From contig CALJUZ010000066.1 in the NCBI GenBank assembly GCA_937975235.1, positions 16,650-80,649 of the forward strand: DNA of 64,000 nucleotides, read 5' to 3'. The stretch comes from CALJUZ01 sp003387805 (GTDB lineage Bacteria; Bacillota; Limnochordia; Limnochordales; ZCTH02-B6). Positions 8,992-17,003 of this stretch are shown here, piece by piece. A model generated the notes under the pieces. That model searched no databases, was not told where the DNA came from, and was given only the letters and a program-made list of their open reading frames with translations. Position numbers and translations under genes: made by a program. Numbering within the stretch: the first letter of the stretch is position 1; every line of letters starts with the position of its first letter.

Positions 8992-10539
8992 TCAGCGGGC
9001 GAAGCCCAGCACGATGGCCAAAATCGCCGCGCCGATGCCGATGGTGCCCATATTGCGGGCGCTCTGCAGCTCCTCTTCGGTCTTGACCCGGTAGCTGCTG
9101 AACTCGGCCTGCAGCTCCTCCAGCTGGCGCGTCAGCTGCCGCTCCCGCGCGAGCTGCAGCGCCAGCTGCTCCTCCAGCTGCTGCCGCACCCGCTCGGCCA
9201 GGGCGTTGATCTGATCCTCGCTGGTGCCGAGGACGCCCTGCAGGAGCCGCAGCTCCTCGGCCACCGCGTCCAGGTCCGCCCGCATGCGCCCGTGCTCGGC
9301 GTCCAGCCGCGCGCTGAGCGCGTCCACGTCGCTGCGCAGCGCGGCCGTCTCGGACATGACGTCCATGACCGCGTCGGTCAGCACCGCCGTGTGCCGTTCC
9401 ACCACCCGCAGGTTGTTCTGCACTTCCTCCAGCGAGCCGCTGAGCATGGAGATCATGGCCCGCAGCTCGGCCACGCTGTTGCCCAGGTCGGCCGCGGACT
9501 CCTCCTCCACCCGGGCGATCCAGGACGACAGCTCCTCCACCTGCTGCTCCAGCCGCTGGGTCACGGCGTCCAGGCGCTCCGTCTCGCCGCGGACGGCCTC
9601 GATGGCCTGCGAGAAGCCTTGGGCCTGCTGGTCCAGCTCCGCGCGGTACTCGGTGCTCAGCACGACGCCCAAATCTTCCAAAGCCGCCCCCAGCTCCGCC
9701 GTCATCCCGCGCACCGAGGCCAGCTCCGCGGCCAGCTCGTCCATCCGCCGGGTGTGGCGCTCGTCCAGCTGGGACATCTGCAAAAACGCGGCCGCCTGCT
9801 GCTCGGCCAGCTGGTTGCTGAGCCGGCGCTCCACGTCGGCCAGCGCGGGCAGCACCTCGTCGTCCAGGCGTGCATGCAGCGCCGCAAACATGGCCGCGGT
9901 CTCGGCGGCCTCCTGATCGAGACGGAGGCTGACGGCCTCGGAGTGCTCGCCCAGCACCGTGACGACGGAGTTGTACAGCTCGTCCATGGCCGCTTGCAGC
10001 TGGGCCTGTACTTGCGCGAACCGATCCCGGAGCGCCGCCAGCTCCCCGTCGTGCCCGTCCAGGCGCTGATCCCGCTGCGCGCCCGCGGCCTCCATGGCCT
10101 GCAGCTCGGCGTCGACGGCTTCCAGCGCAAACAAAATGTTGTTCAGCTGCTCGTCAATGACCGCGATCTGCCGCTGCGTCTGCGCGTGGGCCTCCTCCAG
10201 CTCTTGCCGGGCCGCGTGCCACTCCACCAGCTCCGCCCGGAACTCGCCCTCCAGGCGCCGCAGCATCTCCACGTCGGCCGCGGTGCCGATCTGCACCCGG
10301 CCGGCCTCGATGTCCTCCAGCAGCCGCGCGATGAGGCCCGCCAGGGCGTAGCGGCTCACCGGGTCGTCGCCGTGGAACAGGCCGTCGGCCTCCGCATCCA
10401 GGTATCCGCGCTCCAAAAGCGTTCGCACCGCGTCATACGCCCAGTGGCCCGGGGGCACGTCGGGCGCCTGCGCCAGCGCGCCGCCGGAGACGAACATCAG
10501 CAGCAGCAGCGCCAGCCAGCCTTTGCGAATCAGTTTCAC
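8992..10539 (-). CDS. SLH-domain coiled-coil envelope tether, Omp-alpha-like
   Basis: The 515-residue product has a clear signal peptide (residues 1-24, ending ALAQ) and a single SLH domain (about 26-80, with HWAYDAV and a GLF...SRYALA ending). About 400 residues of Ala/Glu/Leu/Gln-rich heptad coiled coil follow (85-490), and a C-terminal hydrophobic segment (MGTIGIGAAILAIVLGFA) closes the protein. This order is that of Thermotoga Omp-alpha and resembles the stalk of OmpM, which link peptidoglycan to an outer membrane. The GTG start at 10539 follows GGAGGAGAG. It is the last gene of the exbB-exbD-tonB-exported protein run. A monoderm S-layer tether is the alternative, but a C-terminal membrane helix would be odd there. 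Confidence 0.75.
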   Translation of the reverse strand: MKLIRKGWLALLLLMFVSGGALAQAPDVPPGHWAYDAVRTLLERGYLDAEADGLFHGDDPVSRYALAGLIARLLEDIEAGRVQIGTAADVEMLRRLEGEFRAELVEWHAARQELEEAHAQTQRQIAVIDEQLNNILFALEAVDAELQAMEAAGAQRDQRLDGHDGELAALRDRFAQVQAQLQAAMDELYNSVVTVLGEHSEAVSLRLDQEAAETAAMFAALHARLDDEVLPALADVERRLSNQLAEQQAAAFLQMSQLDERHTRRMDELAAELASVRGMTAELGAALEDLGVVLSTEYRAELDQQAQGFSQAIEAVRGETERLDAVTQRLEQQVEELSSWIARVEEESAADLGNSVAELRAMISMLSGSLEEVQNNLRVVERHTAVLTDAVMDVMSETAALRSDVDALSARLDAEHGRMRADLDAVAEELRLLQGVLGTSEDQINALAERVRQQLEEQLALQLARERQLTRQLEELQAEFSSYRVKTEEELQSARNMGTIGIGAAILAIVLGFAR

Positions 10540-10583
10540 GCCGTCTCTCCTCCATCTTCGAAAAGCTGCTCCGTCAGGACGCG

Positions 10584-12737
10584 TCACGGCGCGTCGCCTC
10601 GGACGACGATGGTCGCGCTTTCGGTGACGACGTCCACCGCGGTGCCGTCGTCGCGCGCGATGAACGCCGCCTGCGCGTCCGGCGCCAAAAACGGGTGGTC
10701 CCCCACCGTCACCAGCCGCAGCGACGTGGTGCCCGGCGCCACGGCCCGGAACCGCACCGCGGCCAGGGTGTCGGTGAGCTGCAGCGCCGATCCCGCGGCG
10801 CCCCGGCTGCCCGCGATGCGGACGACGCCCCGCTGGTTGTCGACCACAGGCGTCAGCCACTGCAGCGGCACCTGCCGGCCCGTCACGGGATCAGCCAGGA
10901 CGAAGGCCCGGCCCCGGTCCACGCCCAGGCGCCCGCCCAGCACCTGCAGCACTTCCGGGTCGAAGTGCAGCTCCAGCGCCGCGCCGTAAAAGTCGCGCAC
11001 GTTCTCCGCGTGGATGTACACGGTGAACAGCTCCCCGGGCGCCAGCTCCGCCCGCCTGGCCCCTTCGTCGCCGACGGTGACCCGCACCGCCGCGTCCAGC
11101 AGCGGCACCGCGACGAAGGCCGTGGGCATGCGCCCGATGGCCGCGTTGCTGGAGCTGAGCCGCAGCGTCACGGGCAAGTTGCCCACCACGCCCGTCGGCA
11201 CCAAATGCCATGTCACGTCCACGCTCTCGCCCGCCGCCACGACGCTGGGCCGCCGCACGGGCGACTCGCCCCGGGCCAGCGCCAGACCCAGCACCGGCTG
11301 CAGCGTCACTTCCACGTCCAGCGCGTCCAGCTGGCCCGTGTTCACGATGGTGGCCGTCACCGGCAGCGGCACGTTGGCCCAGCGGCCGTCCGCCACCGTC
11401 AGCTCGTAGTCCGGCATGCGCACTTCCAGCGCGGCCGGCGCGACCACCGTCACCGTCCGGTCAACCCGGTTCGGATCCGCGTTGCTGGAGCTGACGGCCA
11501 CGCGGTACGTGAACGGACCCGACGTGCCCGCGGGCACGCTGACGCGCCAGCTCACCTGGCGGGAGTCTCTGGGCGCCATGTCGCCCAGCGCCGCCGCGGC
11601 CGGACCCTCCACGATGCGCAGCGGCGACGGCAGCTCCAGGCGCACCTCCGCGTCGCGGGCGATCCAGTCGCCGGTGTTTTCAATGTAGGCCCGCACCTCG
11701 AACGTCACGTCCGCGGCGTGGCTGCCGTTGACCGAAGCCGGCGACGTGACGCCGATGGAGAGGTGGCCCGGCGCGATGGTGATGCCGCCGAGGCCGTAGT
11801 ACGTCACGTACGTGCGCGTCTCGCCCGGCGCGAGGGGGCGCGGATTCCAGAACAGGGCCACCGCGCTGTCCAGGTCCCACTCCTCGCCGACGCGGGCGAA
11901 GTCCCGTCCGGGGACGAACTCGAAGTTCCACACGCCGTCGGCCAGGCTGCCCCAGTTGGAGAAGTACACTTCATCGGGCACCGTCGTGTCAAAGGCCCGC
12001 AGCGTGCCCTGGGAGACGATTTGCGGGTTGGCCAGGGAGTCGAAGGCCTGGAAGAAGTCCGGAATCGCGTCGCCGCGAAACGCGGTGTCGGTCAGCACCG
12101 CCTGCCCGCCTACCTGGAAAGGCGCGCCGTCGTTGCTGCCCAAAAGGGTGTCCAGCATGACCCGCAAGCCCACGGTGCGGGGCGTGGTGCCTTGATTGGT
12201 GATGCGGTACTCAATCCGCGCCGTGTCGGGCTGCCCGGTCGTAATGCCACGGGCGATGCTCAGAACCTGGGTGACGACAATGTCTTCGGCCCGCCAGACC
12301 GTGTGGATTTCGCGCCCCTCGTGGATGAAGGGACCGACGATGGTATCGGAGTAAAGCCCCAGCCGGCCGGCGCGCCGCTGGGTCGCCCCGCCGAACACGT
12401 AGTCGCGGCCGTCGATGCGCACGGTTGTGTAGGACGTCACCGGGCCCGGGTTGTTGACCGTGCCATAGATGAGGGGACGGTTTTCATCGCCGATCCGCTC
12501 GGGATCGCCGCCCGTGGTGTTGACGGAGAACCGGCCCGTGGCCTCGTCCCGGGCGTTGACAATGATGGCGATGAACTCATTTTCCAGCACGACGTTGTCG
12601 CCGGTCTGGCTCTGTACCGCCTGCGCGCCGGCCGGGGCCCACGGCCCCGACGCGAACAAGGCGCACACGACGGCCAGGGCCGTGAGCAGCCGGCGCCACG
12701 GCGCCGGCGTCGAGCTGCGAAGCAATCGTCTCGTCAT
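10584..12737 (-). CDS. Large exported protein with Ig-like/CARDB repeats and a cohesin-like C-terminus
   Basis: This 717-residue product has a signal peptide (about residues 1-38, ending AGAQA), an N-terminal beta-rich domain, and repeated beta-sandwich segments. Two of the repeats begin with similar GxFTYRVAVSSSNA / PVTLRLSSSNA patterns, as in CARDB/NEW-type adhesion modules. The last 140 residues (TVYIHAENVRDFYGAALEL, then FDPEVLQV) resemble a cohesin/carbohydrate-binding fold. ATG 12737 follows AGGGAGAGG. It lies 45 bases before the SLH tether and 60 bases after tonB. No dockerin is seen in the window, so a cellulosome role is not suggested. Surface adhesion or a periplasmic partner of the tether is inference. 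Confidence 0.6.
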   Translation of the reverse strand: MTRRLLRSSTPAPWRRLLTALAVVCALFASGPWAPAGAQAVQSQTGDNVVLENEFIAIIVNARDEATGRFSVNTTGGDPERIGDENRPLIYGTVNNPGPVTSYTTVRIDGRDYVFGGATQRRAGRLGLYSDTIVGPFIHEGREIHTVWRAEDIVVTQVLSIARGITTGQPDTARIEYRITNQGTTPRTVGLRVMLDTLLGSNDGAPFQVGGQAVLTDTAFRGDAIPDFFQAFDSLANPQIVSQGTLRAFDTTVPDEVYFSNWGSLADGVWNFEFVPGRDFARVGEEWDLDSAVALFWNPRPLAPGETRTYVTYYGLGGITIAPGHLSIGVTSPASVNGSHAADVTFEVRAYIENTGDWIARDAEVRLELPSPLRIVEGPAAAALGDMAPRDSRQVSWRVSVPAGTSGPFTYRVAVSSSNADPNRVDRTVTVVAPAALEVRMPDYELTVADGRWANVPLPVTATIVNTGQLDALDVEVTLQPVLGLALARGESPVRRPSVVAAGESVDVTWHLVPTGVVGNLPVTLRLSSSNAAIGRMPTAFVAVPLLDAAVRVTVGDEGARRAELAPGELFTVYIHAENVRDFYGAALELHFDPEVLQVLGGRLGVDRGRAFVLADPVTGRQVPLQWLTPVVDNQRGVVRIAGSRGAAGSALQLTDTLAAVRFRAVAPGTTSLRLVTVGDHPFLAPDAQAAFIARDDGTAVDVVTESATIVVRGDAP

Positions 12738-12797
12738 CGTGTCCTCTCCCTGTTCGCGGTGCGTCGTCATCCGTGAGCGCCGGCCGGCGCGGCCCGC

Positions 12798-13916
12798 CTA
12801 AAGATTGCGGCGCTCGAGCACCTCCACCTGCGGCGACGGCAAGTACTCCACGGAGGCGCCGTCGCGGCGCACCAGCACCACCCGGAGCACCTCGACGTAC
12901 GCCTGGCCCGTGGGCGTGTACGGCATGAACTCGAAGTAGCGCTTCATCGAGTCGTCGGCCACGTCCGAGCCCGACGTCTGCAAAATATCCACCGAGCGCA
13001 CCGAGCCGTCGGCGTTGACCACCACTTCCACCACCATGTCCCGCAGCGTGCGGGCGTCGGCGGTCTCCACCGGCTTGGGCGTGCCGCGGCCCAGCTCCAG
13101 CGCGAAGGACGCGGGCGGCGCGGAAGGCTGCGCCTGCTCGGCGTCCGCGTCGGGGCTGCCGTGGTCCGCGCCGGTCACCGGCTCGCCTTCCGCCGCGGCC
13201 GAGCCGTCGGCCGCGGGCGGCCGCGCCTCGTCCTCCGCCGGTGCGGGCGCGGCCTCCGGCGCCGCTTGGGCCGGCTCCGGGGGCTCGGGCTCAGGCTCCG
13301 GCTCGCGCACCGGCTCCGTCGACGGTTCGGGCTGCCGCGCCGGCTCCTCCTCCGGCCGCGGCGTCGCCGAGATTTCGAAACCGCCCTGTTCGCTGGTCAA
13401 TATCTCCTCGCCGGCCCCCGCCGCGGGCTCGGGCTCCGGCTGCGGTTCCGGCGCGGGTTCGGGCTCGGGTTCGGGTTCCGGCGCGGGCTCGGGCTCCGGC
13501 GCCGGCTGCGGCTCCGGTTCCGGTTCGGGTTCCGGCTCCGGCTGCGGTTCCGGCGGCGGCGGCGCGGGCCGCTCCTCCACCGGGGGCTCGGGCGCCGGCG
13601 GCGCCGCGGGCTCCACCGGCTCCTGGACCCGCACTTCCGGTTCCGGTTCCGGGTCAGGCTCCGGCTCCGGCGTCTGCTCCTGGCGCGGCGGCCGCTCCTG
13701 CAGCGGCGCCGAAGGCCGCGGCGGCCCCGGCGGCTGCACGGCGGGCTGTCCCTGGATGAGGACCAGCTCTACGATGCCGCCGTCGTCCAGCCCGATGCCT
13801 TCCACAAAAGCCGAACGCCACGCGGGCCACAGCCAGATGACCAGCGCGTGCAAGATGACGGAAACCAGGAGGAACCAGCCCAAAAATGATTGCTCTTCGT
13901 ATTCATCGCTGAACAA
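12798..13916 (-). CDS. TonB-like energy transducer with long Pro-Glu linker
   Basis: The product (372 residues from a TTG at 13916; a GTG at 13928 would add four) has one N-terminal membrane helix (GWFLLVSVILHALVIWLW). A linker of about 190 residues dominated by Glu-Pro dipeptide repeats follows (approximately 13270-13700). The C-terminal domain reads VVEVVVNADGSVRSVDIL then QTSGS, like the TonB/TolA C-terminal fold. It directly follows exbD, the standard partner order. TonB carries force from the ExbBD motor across the periplasm to outer-membrane receptors. No receptor gene is in the window, so a TolA-like role is the alternative. AGGTGGGA precedes the TTG by about six bases, which decided the start. 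Confidence 0.75.
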   Translation of the reverse strand: MFSDEYEEQSFLGWFLLVSVILHALVIWLWPAWRSAFVEGIGLDDGGIVELVLIQGQPAVQPPGPPRPSAPLQERPPRQEQTPEPEPDPEPEPEVRVQEPVEPAAPPAPEPPVEERPAPPPPEPQPEPEPEPEPEPQPAPEPEPAPEPEPEPEPAPEPQPEPEPAAGAGEEILTSEQGGFEISATPRPEEEPARQPEPSTEPVREPEPEPEPPEPAQAAPEAAPAPAEDEARPPAADGSAAAEGEPVTGADHGSPDADAEQAQPSAPPASFALELGRGTPKPVETADARTLRDMVVEVVVNADGSVRSVDILQTSGSDVADDSMKRYFEFMPYTPTGQAYVEVLRVVLVRRDGASVEYLPSPQVEVLERRNL

Positions 13917-13944
13917 GCGGCATCCCACCTGCCTGCCCCGGCAT

Positions 13945-14349
13945 CTACCGGCGGCTCTCCACGCTGAGGGCCAGCCGGTGGCCGCCGCCCGCCCGGGCCG
14001 CGTCCATGGCGCGGACCACGTAGTCGTACTCCACCCGCCGGTCGGCGGACACGATGACCAGCGTGTTCGGGTTGGACTGCACCGCGGCCCGCACCCGCGC
14101 CTGAATCTCCGCTTCGGACACCGCCTCGCCGTTGAGGAACATGGTGCCTTGCTGCGTCACGGTGATGCGCAGCTCCGCCTGATCGTGGGTCGCGCCCGTC
14201 GCGGCCTGCGGCAGGTTCACCTCGATGCCCAGGGGATCGGTGCGAAACGTCGTGAACACGATGAAGAACACGACGAGAATGAACATGACGTCGATGAGAG
14301 GGAGAATCTCCACCCGCGGCGGCCGGCGCCGTTCACGAACGAGGGCCAC
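13945..14349 (-). CDS. exbD: ExbD/TolR biopolymer transport protein
   Basis: At 134 residues this is a typical ExbD: a short basic cytoplasmic N-terminus, one membrane helix (IDVMFILVVFFIVF) containing the conserved Asp of the proton path in LPLIDVM, and a periplasmic domain (VTQQGTMFLNGEAV). It couples proton flow through ExbB to movement of the TonB partner encoded next. It begins with GTG at 14349, two bases after the exbB stop, so the pair is coupled. Confidence 0.9.
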   Translation of the reverse strand: MALVRERRRPPRVEILPLIDVMFILVVFFIVFTTFRTDPLGIEVNLPQAATGATHDQAELRITVTQQGTMFLNGEAVSEAEIQARVRAAVQSNPNTLVIVSADRRVEYDYVVRAMDAARAGGGHRLALSVESRR

Positions 14350-14351
14350 GG

Positions 14352-14966
14352 CTACTCACCCCGCATGGTGGTAACCAGCTCGATGATTTCGCCGGTGCGG
14401 CGGTTCATGTCTGCGACCCGCCGGTCGATGATGCTGCTGATCCAGTGGTACACCGCCATGGACGGGATGGCGATGACCAGACCGGCGGCCGTCGTGATGA
14501 GCGCCTCCGCAATGCCCACGCTCAGCGCCTGGGGCGACGCCAGGCCCTCCAGAGCCCCCAGCACGTTGAAGCTGCGGATGATGCCCGTCACCGTGCCCAA
14601 AAGCCCCAGCAAGGGCGCGATGGTGACCACCGCGTCCAGCATGACCAGCCGGCGCTCCATTTTGTACAGCTCCACCCGGCCTACGTCATCCAGCTTTTCC
14701 CGCAGCTCGTCGGGCGGCAGGTCCGAGTAGGCGATGGCCGTCGCGATGAGGGCCGCCACCTGGCCGCGCGACCTTTTGGCCACCTGCACCGCCTGCATCA
14801 GTTTGCCTTGGTTGAGGTTCAGACGCACTTCGTCCATGAGGTCTTCCGAGTCGACCCGGGTCCGGTACAGGTACCACAGGCGCTCCAGCGACACCGCCAG
14901 CGCCAGCACCGAGGCCAGCAGCAGCGGGTACATGACCGGGCCGCCCTTCACGATGACGTCGACCAT
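14352..14966 (-). CDS. exbB: ExbB/TolQ/MotA-family proton channel
   Basis: The 204-residue protein has three hydrophobic segments: MYPLLLASVLALAVSLERLW near the N-terminus, then the signature APLLGLLGTVTGIIRSF, and an ALITTAAGLVIAIPSM helix. These are the MotA/TolQ/ExbB channel motifs, with the conserved Thr in LGTVTG. It forms the inner-membrane stator ring around ExbD. It is the first gene of the exbB-exbD-tonB-exported protein-SLH run. A GGGAGA lies about 13 bases before the ATG, so the exact start is less certain. Motility stators are separate genes (motA/motB at 61398-63006), so this is not a second MotA. Confidence 0.9.
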   Translation of the reverse strand: MVDVIVKGGPVMYPLLLASVLALAVSLERLWYLYRTRVDSEDLMDEVRLNLNQGKLMQAVQVAKRSRGQVAALIATAIAYSDLPPDELREKLDDVGRVELYKMERRLVMLDAVVTIAPLLGLLGTVTGIIRSFNVLGALEGLASPQALSVGIAEALITTAAGLVIAIPSMAVYHWISSIIDRRVADMNRRTGEIIELVTTMRGE

Positions 14967-15037
14967 ATGTCCGCGCCGTCTCCCTTCACCGCAACAGGGA
15001 TGTAGTGACAGTTTCCGAGCAATTATGGCGCTTTCTT

Positions 15038-15601
15038 CTACATGTCCGCGGCGATTCCTTGTGCCCGGCGGACATTAACCGAATGAAACTCATCCCTTAA
15101 AATTCGCATCAATACTATACGAACGCTCCTTCCGGGTGGGATGCTCCGGGTCAGGAACCCTTCGCTCTTGAAGCCCGCCTTGCGGTAGCTCGCGATGGCC
15201 TGCCTGTTGGAGGCCAGCACGCGCACGTATACCCGCGTCAGATTCAGCCGCTCGAAGGCGTAGGCCAGCATCAGACGCACGGCCTCGGTGCCCAGGCCTT
15301 TCCCTCGGAGCGACGGCTCGCCGATGCGCACCCGCAGCTCCGCCTCGCCGCTGCGCCAGGCGATATGATCCAGCTCGATGTCGCCGATGAGGCCCACCTC
15401 GGCCGCCTCGATGCCGAACAGCTGCCAGTGCCGGTGGCTTTGCAGCCGTTTGTGCCAGAGCGCGCACTCCTCCAGCGTGGTGGGCCGCGCGCCGCCCGCC
15501 AGCTCGTTCAGTCCTTCATCCAGGTTCCACTTCACCAGCAGAGGAAAGTCTTCGGGGGTGACGGGCCGCAGGGCCACTCGCCGGCCGCGCATGACGTACA
15601 T
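15038..15601 (-). CDS. GNAT-family N-acetyltransferase (RimJ/RimL type)
   Basis: This 187-residue protein begins RRVALRPVTPEDFPLLVKWN, the typical RimJ/RimL opening. It has the acetyl-CoA binding loop (EPSLRGKGLGTEAVRLML, with R-x-x-G-x-G) and the late VLASNRQAIASYRKAGF motif. It transfers an acetyl group from acetyl-CoA to an unknown amine, possibly a protein N-terminus or small molecule. It stands alone between sigF and exbB, each about 70-185 bases away, and its promoter was not identified. The 184 bases upstream (15602-15785) contain GC-rich palindromes but no clear terminator for the sigF operon. Confidence 0.85.
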   Translation of the reverse strand: MYVMRGRRVALRPVTPEDFPLLVKWNLDEGLNELAGGARPTTLEECALWHKRLQSHRHWQLFGIEAAEVGLIGDIELDHIAWRSGEAELRVRIGEPSLRGKGLGTEAVRLMLAYAFERLNLTRVYVRVLASNRQAIASYRKAGFKSEGFLTRSIPPGRSVRIVLMRILRDEFHSVNVRRAQGIAADM

Positions 15602-15785
15602 GATTCGGTCGTCCTCTCCACGTGTGTTTGCTTCGTCGACGGCTCCATAGCCACGCCGGGGGACGATGGGACGGCGCGCCGCCGCCGGGCGCGCTGTTCT
15701 TTTGACCTATGAAGGGAGTTCGACCGGCCGGGGGCGCCGCCTTTAAGAAAATTTAGGGGAAGCAGGATGGCCGCGGGGAGACGTT

Positions 15786-16535
15786 TCACGAGAAGGCATC
15801 GCGAAAGCGGCGCAAAAGGCGCCGCTCCGTGCGGGACACGTGGGGCTGGGAAACGCCCAGAGCACGGGCTGTCTCGGCCTGGGAAAAACCTTCAAAGAAG
15901 CGCAAGAGGATGAGGCGCCGCTCCCAGTCCGCAAGCTGCGCCAAGGCCGCTTTGAGGGCCGCGTTCTCCACCAGGCGCTCCTCCCCGCCGTCCGCGGGCA
16001 GCCGCTGCGCCAGCGGGGCCGCGTCGGCGCCGGCGCCGGGCGGAGGCTCGTCCAGCGACGCCACGGGCCGCTCCGCGGCCAGCGCCTCGGCCACGTCCTC
16101 GGGCGAAACTTGCAGCTCGCCCGCGATTTCGCCCACGGTGGGCTCCCGGGAGAGGCGCTGGGCCAGCGCCTCCCGGCAAGCCAAGGCCCGCCGCCGCACG
16201 TCCGCGAGCCCGCGCGGCAGGCGCACCGGATGCTGCTCCCGCGCCCAGCGGCGCATCTCGCCGATAATGACCGGCACCGCGTAGGTGGAGAAGCGCACGC
16301 CGCGGCGCGGGTCGAAGCCGTCCACGGCCTTCAGCAGCCCGATGCAGCCTGCCTGGAACAAATCGTCGTACTCCACGCCCGGGCGCTGGAGACGCCGCGC
16401 CGCCGCGCGCACCAGCCCCAGGTTCGCCCGGACCGCGGCCTCCCGGGCGCCGGGATCGCCCGCCTGCGCCCGCGCGAGCAGCCGGCCGCTGCGCTCCGGG
16501 GAAAACGGCGGCTCCACGCCTCGTTCCGCCGGCAT
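15786..16535 (-). CDS. sigF: Forespore sigma factor SigF (SpoIIAC)
   Basis: This 249-residue sigma-70 family factor lacks region 1. Region 2 shows YDDLFQAGCIGLLKAVDGF and GVRFSTYAVPVIIGEMRRW, and region 4 ends with a helix-turn-helix SQAETARALGVSQPHVSRTE. The GFDP...STYAVPVIIGE pattern is that of SigF/SigG. Its position third after spoIIAA and spoIIAB makes it SigF, the first compartment-specific sigma factor of the forespore. It is held inactive by SpoIIAB until septation. Spacing to spoIIAB is six bases. Confidence 0.93.
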   Translation of the reverse strand: MPAERGVEPPFSPERSGRLLARAQAGDPGAREAAVRANLGLVRAAARRLQRPGVEYDDLFQAGCIGLLKAVDGFDPRRGVRFSTYAVPVIIGEMRRWAREQHPVRLPRGLADVRRRALACREALAQRLSREPTVGEIAGELQVSPEDVAEALAAERPVASLDEPPPGAGADAAPLAQRLPADGGEERLVENAALKAALAQLADWERRLILLRFFEGFSQAETARALGVSQPHVSRTERRLLRRFRDAFS

Positions 16536-16541
16536 GGGCCG

Positions 16542-17003
16542 TCACCGGGCGCCGGCCACCGCCGCGCGGGCCGGGGCCTTCACCATGACGACCCGTGTGC
16601 CCGCGCCCGGCCTGGAGACGACGTCCAGCTTGTCCATATACTCCTGCATAAACGTAAACCCGAGGCCCATCCGCTCGTCGGGCCGGGTGGTCCACTGGGG
16701 CCTGCGGGCCGCGTCCACGTCGGCGATGCCGACGCCGTCGTCGATGACCGTCAGCTTCAGCGCGCCCCCGCCGGTGACGCCCAGCTCCATGCGGATGACG
16801 CCGCCGCCCCCGGGGTAGGCGTGCAGCACCGCGTTGGAGACGGCCTCGGACACCGCCACCTTGATCTCGTCCAGCTCGTCCAGGGTGAAGTCCAGCCGCG
16901 ACGCGAACACGGCCGCCGCGGTGCGGGCGAAGGCCACGTTGTCCGGTTCGGCCGGAAACTCCATCGTCACGTAGTTGACCAGCCGTTCGGGCGCCGTCGT
17001 CAC
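16542..17003 (-). CDS. spoIIAB: Anti-sigma F factor / serine kinase SpoIIAB
   Basis: This 153-residue GHKL-type kinase binds and inhibits SigF and phosphorylates SpoIIAA. Visible motifs are the N-box region VSEAVSNAVLHAYP, the DDGVGI G1 box, and a GLGFTFMQEYMD G2-like segment. The GTG start at 17003 overlaps the spoIIAA stop as GTGA and follows AAGGGGGAAGGG. Length is close to the 146 residues of the Bacillus protein. The kinase and the anti-anti-sigma factor are encoded together, as in all spore formers with this switch. Confidence 0.93.
   Translation of the reverse strand: MTTAPERLVNYVTMEFPAEPDNVAFARTAAAVFASRLDFTLDELDEIKVAVSEAVSNAVLHAYPGGGGVIRMELGVTGGGALKLTVIDDGVGIADVDAARRPQWTTRPDERMGLGFTFMQEYMDKLDVVSRPGAGTRVVMVKAPARAAVAGAR

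Noticed and set aside
6934..10989. A 1351-residue plus-strand frame
   Set aside because: Antisense to thiI, the cysteine desulfurase and the SLH gene; low-complexity His/Arg/Gln translation. Its genes on the minus strand have clear motifs and ribosome sites.
13400..13680. Possible DNA tandem repeat or CRISPR-like array
   Set aside because: The GGCTCCGGTTC-type repetition is the codon pattern of Glu-Pro dipeptides within a coding sequence; there are no spacers.
13015..14730. Plus-strand Ser/Gly/Ala-rich frame that looks like a repetitive surface protein
   Set aside because: It is the antisense of the TonB Glu-Pro repeat; repeated Gly-Ser is simply the complement of Glu-Pro codons.
14967..15037. 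CATAAT as a -10 box for exbB
   Set aside because: No acceptable -35 at 16-18 bases; the promoter of the exbB operon is not identified.
15670..15720. Inverted GC repeat followed by TGTTCTTTTG on the plus strand, looking like a terminator
   Set aside because: The T-rich side is on the plus strand, where no gene ends; on the minus strand no T-run follows.
15532..15789. An 85-residue minus-strand frame after sigF
   Set aside because: It overlaps the GNAT start region, has no ribosome site and no recognisable pattern.
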